Made by a program: the position numbers and the translations under genes. DNA of 9,519 bases from Nitrospirota bacterium (GTDB lineage: Bacteria; Nitrospirota; UBA9217): contig JAFNGD010000243.1 of the NCBI GenBank assembly GCA_017885365.1, positions 1-9,519 on the forward strand, written 5' to 3'. Shown piece by piece: positions 1 to 7,131 of the stretch. The notes beneath the pieces are model-generated. The model saw nothing but the letters and a program-made list of their open reading frames with translations. It was not told the DNA's origin and did not search any database. Numbering within the stretch: position 1 is the first letter of the stretch; every line of letters begins with the position of its first letter.

Positions 1-43
1 GCGGCGGGGCGCGCGCGGCCGGGGGCGGGGGGGGGGCCGGGGA
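1..43. other. G/C-only low-complexity contig-end sequence
   Basis: The first 42 bases contain no A or T and include a run of ten G at 27-36. The composition is unlike the rest of the window, and the encoded Gly/Arg string replaces what should be conserved LepA residues. It is best explained as a sequencing or assembly artefact at a contig end; a true low-complexity repeat is less likely. Confidence 0.6.
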
Positions 44-547
44 GAGATAACCTATATCACCAAGGTCCGGGTGATGATACGCTACGAGCTGCCGCTGAAC
101 GAGATCGTCATGGACTTCTACGACCGGCTCAAGTCCCTCACCAAGGGGTACGCATCGATGGATTACGATCTGACGGGATACGTCGAATCCGACCTCGTGA
201 AGCTCGACATGCTCATGAACGGCGAGCCCGTGGACGCGCTCTCGCTCATTACCCATCGGGACAAGGCCGCCATTCGGGGACGCCAGCTCGCCGAGAAGCT
301 CAAAGAGGTCATTCCGCGACAGATGTATGAGGTCATCATCCAGGCCGCGATCGGGACAAAGATCATCTCCCGCGAAACAGTACGAGCGCTTCGCAAGGAT
401 GTGACGGCGAAGTGCTACGGTGGCGACATCACCCGGAAACGGAAGCTCCTGGAGAAGCAGAAAGAGGGCAAGAAGAAGATGAAGCAGATCGGCAGCATCG
501 AACTGCCTCAGGAAGCCTTCCTCGCCGTGCTGAAGGTCGGGGAGTAG
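44..547 (+). CDS. lepA: Elongation factor 4 (LepA), C-terminal part, 5' partial
   Basis: Translational GTPase EF4/LepA, which acts on stalled ribosomes and in initiation or subunit biogenesis; only the last ~168 residues are here. The family's C-terminal landmarks follow in order: [48 protein letters not shown], the IPRQMYEV segment, then the RNA-binding tail with [18 protein letters not shown] and the [13 protein letters not shown] stretch, ending [10 protein letters not shown]. The EF-G-like domain V and the LepA-specific C-terminal domain are therefore present; the GTPase domain would lie upstream. The frame is open to base 2, but residues before the EITYIT segment (from base 44) are a G/R-only string that does not resemble LepA, so I start the supported part there. 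GTG at 71 is internal, not a start. It ends 86 bases before lepB, a common lepA-lepB arrangement. Confidence 0.95.
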   Translation, partial: EITYITKVRVMIRYELPLNEIVMDFYDRLKSLTKGYASMDYDLTGYVESDLVKLDMLMNGEPVDALSLITHRDKAAIRGRQLAEKLKEVIPRQMYEVIIQAAIGTKIISRETVRALRKDVTAKCYGGDITRKRKLLEKQKEGKKKMKQIGSIELPQEAFLAVLKVGE

Positions 548-633
548 GCCCGGGGATCATTTCAAAAGGTACATCAGTACGTATCAAATTTGAAATCGCA
601 GTTTATGATGAAGTTCCGACTAGCGGAGGATTG
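548..633 (+). other. AT-richer lepA-lepB spacer with a 10-base palindrome
   Basis: This spacer is clearly less GC-rich than the flanking genes. It contains the perfect palindrome TCAAATTTGA (584-593), a -10-like TATGAT (604-609) without a convincing -35 partner, and the lepB ribosome binding site GGAGG (625-629). A lepB promoter or operator here is possible but not demonstrated. Confidence 0.3.
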
Positions 634-1347
634 ATGTCAGAGGACGCGAATCAGCACAGTGCCAAAAAATCTTTTTTCAAGGAATGGGTCGAACCGTTCC
701 TGATCGCAGCGGTCGTGGCGCTGTTCATCCGTCAGTTCGTGGTCGAGGCGTTCAAGATCCCCTCGGGGTCCATGATCCCCACGCTTACCATCGGCGACCA
801 TCTGCTGGTGAACAAGTTCCTCTACGGCCCGCGCATTCCCTTCACGGACAGCCGTTTTTTCTCGGGGGCGGAGCCGAAACGCGGTGATATCATTGTGTTC
901 AAATTTCCGGAGGACGAAAGCAAGAACTTCATCAAGCGCGTTGTCGGTGTGCCGGGCGACAAGATCGAGATCCGGAAGGGCATCCTGCTGATCAACGATC
1001 AGCCGGTGCCCATCACGGAATTGAGGAATGACGGGGACAAGGACCCGGGATCCGGTCAGGCTTCGCTTTGGGGGAGGCCGCGGGTCCTCGAGGAACGCCT
1101 CGGAAGCGTCACCCACCGGATCCAGTACCTCCGTGATCAGTCCGGCTATGATTTCGGACCGGTCCTCGTCCCGAAGGAGTCGGTTTTCGTGATGGGTGAC
1201 AACCGGGACAACAGCCAGGACAGCAGGGTATGGAAATTCGTCAAGTACGAGAAAATACTCGGCAAAGCGCTCATCATCTACTGGTCCTGGGACGGGAACG
1301 ACGGCAGGTGGCTCCGCTGGGAGCGGATCGGCAACCTGATCAGGTAG
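634..1347 (+). CDS. lepB: Signal peptidase I (type I leader peptidase)
   Basis: Membrane serine protease that removes signal peptides from Sec and Tat substrates on the outer face of the inner membrane. It has 237 residues from ATG 634. One N-terminal membrane segment (about residues 21-37) leads straight into the box B motif KIPSGSMIPTL with catalytic Ser46. The general base Lys101 lies in FIKRVVGVPGDK, and box E is GDNRDNSQDSR at 188-198. All catalytic elements are intact. A single membrane span with a periplasmic S26 domain follows from the sequence and the family. The start is supported by GGAGG at 625-629, although its spacing of 4 bases is short; the in-frame TTG at 631 is a weaker choice. 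The reading frame is open well upstream, but that part overlaps lepA in another frame and has no family similarity. Confidence 0.95.
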   Translation: MSEDANQHSAKKSFFKEWVEPFLIAAVVALFIRQFVVEAFKIPSGSMIPTLTIGDHLLVNKFLYGPRIPFTDSRFFSGAEPKRGDIIVFKFPEDESKNFIKRVVGVPGDKIEIRKGILLINDQPVPITELRNDGDKDPGSGQASLWGRPRVLEERLGSVTHRIQYLRDQSGYDFGPVLVPKESVFVMGDNRDNSQDSRVWKFVKYEKILGKALIIYWSWDGNDGRWLRWERIGNLIR

Positions 1348-1365
1348 GCAATCGAGGAGGAAGCC

Positions 1366-1758
1366 ATGCAGAGGATAGGCAACGAATCCGGGGTCAGTAA
1401 GCTGAAAGTACTGATCATCCTGGCCATCCTGGGAGCAGTGATCCACGTGGGCATCAAATACCTGTCCGTGCGGTTGGATTTCGAGAGAATGCAGGATACC
1501 ATGAACATCAAAGCAGATGCAGCGCAGGTGCTCAAGGACCAGGAAATATTGCATGATCTCGAGGTCAGGGCCAAGGAGCTTGACCTGCCGCTCAAGGAGG
1601 AGAACTTCCTGGTCATTCGCGATGAGGACAAACGCACGATGATCATTAAAACGGCATGGGATGTAGAGGTTCATTATTTCGGAGGCCTTTGCGGTGACCT
1701 GTGCGTGCGGGAATATCATTTTGCTCCTGTTGCGGAAGCCAGCTTGACGAGCAAGTAA
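1366..1758 (+). CDS. Small single-span membrane protein, DUF4845-like
   Basis: Protein of 130 residues with no known biochemical function. A short charged N-terminus is followed by one hydrophobic segment at about residues 13-30 and then a soluble region of about 100 residues. Small membrane proteins with this layout (DUF4845) follow lepB in gammaproteobacteria, so family membership is plausible from layout and position, but sequence similarity was judged only by eye. The soluble part has a predicted helical stretch (about 40-72) followed by alternating hydrophobic residues typical of beta strands (80-105). A CGDLC pair (Cys109, Cys113) is notable. The start is firm: AGGAGG lies at 1355-1360, five bases before ATG. 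It begins 18 bases after lepB and is probably cotranscribed with it. Confidence 0.7.
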   Translation: MQRIGNESGVSKLKVLIILAILGAVIHVGIKYLSVRLDFERMQDTMNIKADAAQVLKDQEILHDLEVRAKELDLPLKEENFLVIRDEDKRTMIIKTAWDVEVHYFGGLCGDLCVREYHFAPVAEASLTSK

Positions 1759-1806
1759 CATCGGGTGTTTCTGCTTACGGGAGCACCTGCTGAGAGGGAC
1801 GTGACT

Positions 1807-2688
1807 GTGATACGAAGCATGACCGGGTACGGACGGGGAGAGGTAAAGAGCGATGCAGGAAACCTCGCCATTGAGATGCGGTCGGTGAACAACCGATATC
1901 TCGACGTGCAGATCAAGCTGCCGAGGAGCCTGAATGCTCTTGAGCCGCGCATCCGGAAGCAGGTTCAGGAAGGATTCTCCCGGGGCCGTGTGGACGTGTT
2001 CATTACGCGGAGCGGGGCCGATGCAAGCCCGTTCAAGTTCACCGTCGATCATGAGCGCGCGGAGCAGTACATCGGTGCGCTGAAGGAACTGAAGACGCGG
2101 TTCTCTCTTCCCGGAGAGGTGGACCTGGCGCTTCTTAACGCCCTGCCTGACATTATCGGAAAGGAAGAGGTCACCGAGGACCTGGAGACGCTCTGGACGG
2201 CGCTCGAGGGCTGCCTCGGGCAGGCCATCGAGTCGCTTCGGTCCATGCGTGAGCAGGAGGGATCATCGTTGGTGCAGGATATAGCCGGACGCCTGGATGC
2301 AATCGAGGCGCTCACGGAAGCGGTCCGGGCCCGCACTCCCTTGACCGTCGAGCTGGCGAGGAAGCGGATGACCGAGGCCCTCGAAAAGGTCCTGAAGGAC
2401 CCGCCCGAACCGGCGCGGCTTGCCCAGGAGATCGCCATCCTGGCTGAACGGACCGATGTGACCGAGGAGATCACGAGGCTGGGAAGCCACATGAACCAGT
2501 TCCGAGCCATGGTGCACGGGGCCGGCGCGGAGCCTGTCGGGCGAAAACTGGATTTCCTGATCCAGGAGATGGGTCGCGAGGTGAACACGATCGCTTCCAA
2601 GGCCCTTGATGCCGAGATATCCCTGCAGGTGGTCAATATCAAGGCCGAGCTCGAGAAGATACGCGAACAGGTCCAGAACATTGAGTAA
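1807..2688 (+). CDS. yicC: YicC family endoribonuclease
   Basis: YicC/YloC family protein; E. coli YicC is a stress-associated endoribonuclease. Length is 293 residues from GTG 1807, close to the family norm of about 290. It begins [12 protein letters not shown], the family's hallmark N-terminus, followed by [10 protein letters not shown]. The C-terminal DUF1732 domain shows [18 protein letters not shown], then [15 protein letters not shown] and the terminal [11 protein letters not shown]. The start at 1807 is chosen because the hallmark sequence begins there and a GAGAGGGA ribosome site (1792-1799) is well spaced; an in-frame GTG at 1765 would add 14 unconserved residues. It sits directly before remA and gmk, the usual place for this family in several phyla. 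Confidence 0.92.
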   Translation: MIRSMTGYGRGEVKSDAGNLAIEMRSVNNRYLDVQIKLPRSLNALEPRIRKQVQEGFSRGRVDVFITRSGADASPFKFTVDHERAEQYIGALKELKTRFSLPGEVDLALLNALPDIIGKEEVTEDLETLWTALEGCLGQAIESLRSMREQEGSSLVQDIAGRLDAIEALTEAVRARTPLTVELARKRMTEALEKVLKDPPEPARLAQEIAILAERTDVTEEITRLGSHMNQFRAMVHGAGAEPVGRKLDFLIQEMGREVNTIASKALDAEISLQVVNIKAELEKIREQVQNIE

Positions 2689-2701
2689 ACGCCGGGAGAA
2701 C

Positions 2702-2944
2702 ATGCTGGTCAACATCGGGTATGGCAACATGGTCATGTCGACGAAGGTAGTCGCCATCCTGTCGCCCGAATCGGCCCCCCTACGTCGTCTGAAGGACGAC
2801 GCACGGGAACGGAACATGCTGGTCGACGCTACGCAGGGGAGGAGGACGCGGTCCATCATCATCAGGGGCAGCGACCACGTGATCCTTTCGGCGGTCCAGG
2901 TGGAGACGCTCGCGCAGCGCTTTTTCGGAGGTGATGCGGCATGA
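2702..2944 (+). CDS. remA: RemA family DNA-binding regulator (DUF370)
   Basis: Small 80-residue protein matching the RemA/DUF370 family: [11 protein letters not shown] at the start, then [16 protein letters not shown], the basic patch near ATQGRRTRS, and the [19 protein letters not shown] strand segment. In Bacillus, RemA is a DNA-binding activator of biofilm matrix genes that assembles into ring-shaped oligomers; here only the family is visible, not the targets. The start ATG 2702 matches the family N-terminus; GGGAG at 2694-2698 is a closely spaced ribosome site. It lies 13 bases after yicC, and its stop codon overlaps the gmk start in an ATGA arrangement, so translation of the two is probably coupled. 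Confidence 0.9.
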   Translation: MLVNIGYGNMVMSTKVVAILSPESAPLRRLKDDARERNMLVDATQGRRTRSIIIRGSDHVILSAVQVETLAQRFFGGDAA

Positions 2945-3552
2945 AACAGCGGGACGGGATCCTGTTCGTCGTCTCGGCACCGTCCGGCGCCGGCAAGACA
3001 ACGCTGTGCAAGGGCATCACGGATTCCCTGGAGAACCTGACGCACTCCATTTCGTATACGACCCGGAAGCCGCGGTCCGGGGAGATCGACGGACGGGATT
3101 ACTATTTTGTTACCGCGGACCGCTTCCGTGACATGGTGCAGGCAGGTGATTTTGCCGAGTATGCCGAGGTCCATGCAAACCTCTACGGGACATCGAAACG
3201 CGTCCTGGACGACATGATCAGGGAAGGCGTCGACGTGATCCTCGACATCGACACCCAGGGTGCACGCCAGATCAAATCCCATTTCACCACGGCCGTCTTC
3301 GTGTTCATCATGCCGCCATCGATGGCGATCCTCGAGGAACGTCTCAGGAACCGGAAGTCTGACCGGGAGGACGAGATCCGGAAACGCATGCGGCGGGCGG
3401 TCGACGAGATCAGGGACTACGGGCTCTATGATTATATCGTCGTGAACCGCGACTTCGAACGGGCGCTCTCCGAACTCCGCTCGATCGTTGTCGCCGAGCG
3501 CTGCCGTACCAAGCTGCTCAGGAATAATTGGATCGAAGAACTGCTGAGATAA
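2941..3552 (+). CDS. gmk: Guanylate kinase
   Basis: Cytosolic enzyme that phosphorylates GMP to GDP with ATP. It has 203 residues, the normal bacterial size. The P-loop APSGAGKTT (13-21) binds ATP. The GMP-binding region includes [11 protein letters not shown] (38-48), DGRDYYFV (50-57) and [13 protein letters not shown] (72-84). DIDTQGA (102-108) is the conserved acidic strand, and RLRNRKSD marks the lid region. The start ATG 2941 has a strong GGAGGTG ribosome site at 2927-2933 inside the end of remA, and it overlaps the remA stop by 4 bases. All motifs expected of an active enzyme are present. Confidence 0.97.
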   Translation: MKQRDGILFVVSAPSGAGKTTLCKGITDSLENLTHSISYTTRKPRSGEIDGRDYYFVTADRFRDMVQAGDFAEYAEVHANLYGTSKRVLDDMIREGVDVILDIDTQGARQIKSHFTTAVFVFIMPPSMAILEERLRNRKSDREDEIRKRMRRAVDEIRDYGLYDYIVVNRDFERALSELRSIVVAERCRTKLLRNNWIEELLR

Positions 3553-3586
3553 TATACATAACCGCTGAAATTCAGGAGGGGGAACC

Positions 3587-4018
3587 ATGGCAAAGAACGC
3601 AGAAGACATCATATCGCTGCCGATCGAGATCAACCCGAAGATGGCGGACTCGAAGTTCCGGCTGGTGCACATCGCGTCCCAGCGGGTGCACGAGTTTTCC
3701 GGAGGCGAGACGCCGCTCGTGACGTCGAGGTCCATCAAGGATACGACCGTCGCGCTCGAAGAAAGCCTGCTCGGGCGCTACAAGATCACCGTGGGCGAAG
3801 AGGCGAAGGTCGCCAAGGAAGAGCTCCGGAAACGCAAGGAGCAGGAAAAGCTGGAAGAACAGCTGTCTGCGAAGGAAGAGGAGATCCGGAAGGAGCTTTC
3901 AGCCTACCTGACGGACAGTCAGGAAGAGGGCGGCCTCGGAGAGGTCGAAGGCGCCGCGGACGAGACAGAGCCGTCCGAGGACGAGGTTGCCGAGGAGGCC
4001 GGGGAACCGGAAGAGTAG
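3587..4018 (+). CDS. rpoZ: RNA polymerase omega subunit with extended C-terminal tail
   Basis: Small subunit that binds the beta' subunit and helps assemble and stabilise RNA polymerase. The omega core is visible at about residues 18-70: DSKFRLVHIASQRVHEF, a TSRSIKDTTVALEE segment and LLGRYKITV. At 143 residues it is well above the usual 70-110. The excess is a highly charged helix or coiled coil (about 71-108, rich in K/R/E) followed by an acidic tail (113-143, mostly Glu, Ala and Gly). The ribosome site AGGAGGGG (3574-3581) is strong, five bases before ATG 3587. It lies between gmk and coaBC as in many bacteria; coaBC begins only 3 bases after its stop. Confidence 0.9.
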   Translation: MAKNAEDIISLPIEINPKMADSKFRLVHIASQRVHEFSGGETPLVTSRSIKDTTVALEESLLGRYKITVGEEAKVAKEELRKRKEQEKLEEQLSAKEEEIRKELSAYLTDSQEEGGLGEVEGAADETEPSEDEVAEEAGEPEE

Positions 4019-4021
4019 CAC

Positions 4022-5239
4022 GTGGAGCAAACGGGTATGCTGTCCGGCAGGCGCATCCTTCTCGGGGTGAGCGGAGGGATCGCCGCCTACAAAGCGGTCG
4101 AGGTCCTGCGGAAGCTCATGGAACAGGGCCCTGAGGTCCGGGTCGTCATGACTCGGAACGCTGCACGTTTCGTCGCTCCGCTGACGTTCTCCGCGCTCAG
4201 CGGGAAGCCGGTGCTGACCGATGAGTTCAGCGAAGGTGGTTGGGGCCCGATGGGGCACATTGCCGTCACCGACGGGCTTGACCTTGCCCTCGTCGCGCCG
4301 GCGACAGCCAACATCATCGGGAAAATGTCCGCAGGGATAGCCGACGACGCCCTTTCGACCGCGCTGATGGCGGCCGAATGCCCGGTCATCATCGCGCCTG
4401 CCATGAACGAACGCATGTTCCGGAACGCGTTCCTGCAGCGCAACATCGAGAACCTGCGGGCAGAGGGTGTCCGGATCGTAGAGCCTGAGACCGGCGCCCT
4501 TGCCTGCGGGACGAAGGGCCCGGGCAGGCTTGCTTCGCCGGACCGCATCGTCCAGGCAGCACAGGCGGCACTTTCCCCGAAGGACCTCATCGGGGTGACG
4601 GTACTGGTGACGGCAGGGCCTACGAGGGAGCCGATCGATGCAGCGCGGTTCATCAGCAACTCATCGACCGGGAAAATGGGGTATGCGCTTGCCGCTGAGG
4701 CGCGGAACCGCGGCGCTGCTGTGGTGCTTATTTCCGGTCCTACGCACCTGCATCCTCCCCAGGGCGTCAACCACAGATCGGTCACTACAGCCGCCGAGAT
4801 GCGTCAGGCGGTTCAAGACCATGTCGGCCATTGCCAGGTCATCATCATGGCAGCAGCCGTGTCGGATTTCCGGCCGAAGGAGCCTTCTGAACGCAAGCTC
4901 AAGAAGGAGGGCGCACCCCTCGCCATTACGCTCGAGCGTACCGAGGACATTCTGTTGGGCCTTGGTGCTGCAAAAGAGAAGCGGGTTCTCGTGGGTTTTG
5001 CGGCCGAGACCGACGACCTCGTCCGGAACGCCGGAGACAAGCTCAAGAAAAAGAACCTCGACCTCATCGTTGCGAACACCATCGGGCTGCCGGATAGGGG
5101 TTTTGCATCAGACATGAACGAGGCGGTCCTGGTGGAACGCAGCGGGAGGGTCACGGAACTACCTCGAATGCCGAAGACCGAACTCGCAGCGCGCATCATA
5201 GACACAATCGTAGAACTCAAGAAAAATCAAGGGCTTTAA
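4022..5239 (+). CDS. coaBC: Bifunctional phosphopantothenoylcysteine decarboxylase / phosphopantothenate-cysteine ligase
   Basis: Cytosolic enzyme joining cysteine to 4'-phosphopantothenate (CoaB) and decarboxylating the product (CoaC) in coenzyme A synthesis. It has 405 residues, close to E. coli's 406. The flavoprotein CoaC half shows LGVSGGIAAYK (14-24), catalytic His79 in MGHIA, APATANIIGK (92-101), PAMN (126-129) and active-site Cys162 in LACGTKGPGR. The CoaB half begins at about 190 with VTAGPTREPIDAARFISN (Asn213), STGKMGYALA, and the SDFRPKEPSERKLKK region with its reactive Lys. The start is uncertain: GTG 4022 has GGAAGAG upstream, while ATG 4037 (five codons later) also has GGAG and gives a more typical N-terminus. 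Either keeps both domains intact. Confidence 0.95.
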   Translation: MEQTGMLSGRRILLGVSGGIAAYKAVEVLRKLMEQGPEVRVVMTRNAARFVAPLTFSALSGKPVLTDEFSEGGWGPMGHIAVTDGLDLALVAPATANIIGKMSAGIADDALSTALMAAECPVIIAPAMNERMFRNAFLQRNIENLRAEGVRIVEPETGALACGTKGPGRLASPDRIVQAAQAALSPKDLIGVTVLVTAGPTREPIDAARFISNSSTGKMGYALAAEARNRGAAVVLISGPTHLHPPQGVNHRSVTTAAEMRQAVQDHVGHCQVIIMAAAVSDFRPKEPSERKLKKEGAPLAITLERTEDILLGLGAAKEKRVLVGFAAETDDLVRNAGDKLKKKNLDLIVANTIGLPDRGFASDMNEAVLVERSGRVTELPRMPKTELAARIIDTIVELKKNQGL

Positions 5240-5240
5240 C

Positions 5241-5270
5241 TTGACTTTCGGATGCTATTTCTGGTAAAAT
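5241..5270 (+). promoter_or_regulatory. Sigma70-type promoter for the TPR/roadblock unit
   Basis: A -35 box TTGACT (5241-5246, 5 of 6 matches to consensus) is followed by an 18-base spacer and a -10 box TAAAAT (5265-5270, 5 of 6). It starts one base after the coaBC stop, in a locally AT-rich spacer, and points toward the gene at 5304. Predicted transcription starts near 5277, leaving a leader of roughly 27 bases. Confidence 0.7.
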
Positions 5271-5303
5271 TTTGAAATTCATAAGTTTGGCGCTCTCAAC
5301 TTT

Positions 5304-6743
5304 ATGGAAAAAGACATCTCTGAAATAGCGAAACTGACCGAGCGGATCGCCAAGGACCCCAAATCGAAGCTGTTCGTGCCGCTGGCGGAAGAGTACAAGA
5401 AGGCGGGGGACCTCGATATGGCGATTCAGGTCCTCACGGAAGGGCTTAAGTCCAATCCCAGTTATGTCACTGCGCGGTCATTCCTAGGCAGGCTCCTTAT
5501 GGACAAGGGAGATCTGAACGGCGCGCAGAAAGAGCTCGAAGAGGTTATCAAGGCGATCCCCGACAACCTGCTCGCCCAGAGAAAGCTGGGAGATCTCTAT
5601 GTTCTCCAGGGCAGGGGGGGTGATGCGCTGCAGCGGTACAAGGCGGCGCTCGCCTTGAATCCCGGTGACAAAGAACTCCCGTCGCTGCTTGCCGATCTCG
5701 AGGCCGGCAAGGACATTTCCGCGCGGATCCCACGGCCAAAAGTGCCGACTTCGCCTGCGGCTCCGCAAACGGCGCCGGCGACAGTCGCTCCGGTCCCACC
5801 GAAACCGGTTCCCCCGGGAACTACTGCAAAGCCGGTAGGATCAACGCCCGGCGCTCCCTCCGCTGCACAAAAGGCCCCGACACCTGCGCCCGCTGCCCCC
5901 AAGACAGGCGCCGAACCTGCAGCGCCCGCAATACCTGTCGAACAGCCACGGCCCGTACCGCCACCACCACCTGCGCCCGCGGCCCGTGATGAAGCAGAGA
6001 TCATCGAGGACATCCTGGAGATCGAACCTCTCGAACAGCCCGGTCCTACGCCGGAGATCAAGGCGCCTGCTGTCGAGAACCCAGCGGTACCGAAGCCGGG
6101 GCCTGCCGGCCTGGCTGCCGAGACTTTCGAGATGCCTGCGTTCGATCTGAGCGAGGCACCGGCGATGGCGTCAACGGATACCGAGGACCTGACGGCGGTA
6201 TCGTGGGGCACGGAGACGTTCGCTACTCCCGAGAAGAGCAGTCCGGCAGGGACCGCGGCGGGCGGCGATGAGGGCGGAGACGATCTGAATACGAACACCC
6301 TCGCCGAGCTCTACATATCGCAGCGGTTCTACGATAAAGCTATCGAGATCTATCAGGGCATGCTGGAAGAGCGGCCGGAGAACAGGGCTCTGCAGCAGAA
6401 GATCGAGAAGCTTCGTGCCCTGGCCGGCACTGCGGACAGCGGCGGTGAGCGATTCGCCACAGCAGTACCGGGAACGAGAGAATATATGCCGGCGGCATCA
6501 GATACGATCGCGGAGACTTTGCCACCGGTCGAGGCCTCAGCAGAGGCGCTCGGGACAATGAAAGAGGTACCGAGGTCTTCTGAACCGGCGCCCGATAAGT
6601 CCGCGCCTAAGAAGACCGTCACGGAAACGGTGCCCGATAGTACCGACGCGCGCGGCCCCCAAGCAGCCACGGCGAGAAGAAAAGAGACCATCGACCGCCT
6701 GGAATCGTGGTTAAAGAACATCATGAAGGAAAAGGAATCATAA
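5304..6743 (+). CDS. TPR protein with long Pro/Ala-rich linker and C-terminal TPR
   Basis: Protein of 479 residues, function unknown. There is no signal peptide or membrane span, so it is probably cytosolic. Three TPR-like repeats occupy about 20-121 (for example LAEEYKKAGDLDMAIQVL and LGDLYVLQGRGGDALQRY). A low-complexity linker rich in Pro and Ala runs from about 138 to 325 and includes five consecutive prolines (219-223). Another TPR motif follows at about 330-363 (LAELYISQRFYDKAIEIY). After a second disordered stretch, the protein ends with a short amphipathic helix around IDRLESWLKNIMKE. This suggests a flexible scaffold with two binding modules. ATG 5304 is the only sensible start, yet no Shine-Dalgarno sequence precedes it. 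It overlaps the roadblock gene by one base (TAATG), which argues for a joint function. Confidence 0.85.
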   Translation: MEKDISEIAKLTERIAKDPKSKLFVPLAEEYKKAGDLDMAIQVLTEGLKSNPSYVTARSFLGRLLMDKGDLNGAQKELEEVIKAIPDNLLAQRKLGDLYVLQGRGGDALQRYKAALALNPGDKELPSLLADLEAGKDISARIPRPKVPTSPAAPQTAPATVAPVPPKPVPPGTTAKPVGSTPGAPSAAQKAPTPAPAAPKTGAEPAAPAIPVEQPRPVPPPPPAPAARDEAEIIEDILEIEPLEQPGPTPEIKAPAVENPAVPKPGPAGLAAETFEMPAFDLSEAPAMASTDTEDLTAVSWGTETFATPEKSSPAGTAAGGDEGGDDLNTNTLAELYISQRFYDKAIEIYQGMLEERPENRALQQKIEKLRALAGTADSGGERFATAVPGTREYMPAASDTIAETLPPVEASAEALGTMKEVPRSSEPAPDKSAPKKTVTETVPDSTDARGPQAATARRKETIDRLESWLKNIMKEKES

Positions 6744-7099
6744 TGCCCTTCGTCGATATCCTGAAAGAGGTTGTACAGGGAACAGAGGGGGCGCTGGGCG
6801 CGCTCGTGGTAGGGGTGGACGGAATCTCGGTGGAAGAGTTCTCCCTGGACAGGGAGATCGACCTGCAGTCCATGACGGTCGAGTATGCCACGCTCCTGAA
6901 GGAGATCGAACGGGGTTCGCAGGCGTCGCAGCTCGGGTCCACCAAGGAGGTCACGGTCATTGCGGACAAGGCCATGATCATACTGCGGCGCCTCAATGAC
7001 GAGTACTTCATGGTGCTGATCATAAAGCCCGATGGCAACTTTGGAAAGGGCAGGTTCCTCCTCCGGATGTCCGTGCCGAAACTGCTGAAAGAGTTCTGA
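6743..7099 (+). CDS. Roadblock/LC7 family protein
   Basis: Protein of 118 residues with the alpha/beta layout of the roadblock/LC7 (MglB-like) fold: an N-terminal helix (DILKEVVQGTEGALGALVV), a central GVDGISVEEFS hairpin, a long helix around MTVEYATLLKEI, and two beta strands, VTVIADKAMIILRRL and EYFMVLIIKPDG, before a final helix at VPKLLKEF. Such proteins dimerise and often regulate small Ras-like GTPases (MglB for MglA) or act as scaffolds. No GTPase lies in this window. ATG 6743 is preferred over an upstream in-frame GTG because homologous sequence begins here; GAAGGAAAAGGAA upstream gives a ribosome site. It is translationally linked to the TPR gene and followed by a terminator. Confidence 0.8.
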   Translation: MPFVDILKEVVQGTEGALGALVVGVDGISVEEFSLDREIDLQSMTVEYATLLKEIERGSQASQLGSTKEVTVIADKAMIILRRLNDEYFMVLIIKPDGNFGKGRFLLRMSVPKLLKEF

Positions 7100-7131
7100 A
7101 CCATCATTCACGTACAGGCGAATAAGATCCG

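Noticed and set aside
412..633. The lepB frame stays open far upstream, allowing an N-terminal extension.
   Set aside because: The extension overlaps the well-supported lepA tail in another frame, has no signal peptidase similarity, and ATG 634 has a ribosome site and gives a normal-length protein.
1776..1806. CTGAGAGGGA before yicC recalls part of a TPP riboswitch (CUGAGA).
   Set aside because: The other conserved parts of the thi box are absent, and the downstream gene has no link to thiamine; GAGAGGGA serves as the ribosome site.
637..2052. Long minus-strand open frame opposite lepB and yicC.
   Set aside because: It is a by-product of GC-rich codon use; the + strand genes in the same place are recognised families and the minus translation shows no domain-like pattern.
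3528..3556. Possible promoter before rpoZ (TTGGAT and TAATAT).
   Set aside because: Only three of six -35 bases match and the -10 is weak; the elements sit at the end of gmk and rpoZ is probably cotranscribed with it.
2263..3738. Long minus-strand open frame opposite yicC, remA and gmk.
   Set aside because: It runs antisense through three confidently identified genes and has no recognisable motifs.
5740..6000. Pro/Ala-rich stretch considered as a tandem DNA repeat.
   Set aside because: The codons vary and no fixed repeat unit is present; it is protein low complexity in a linker, not a DNA repeat array.
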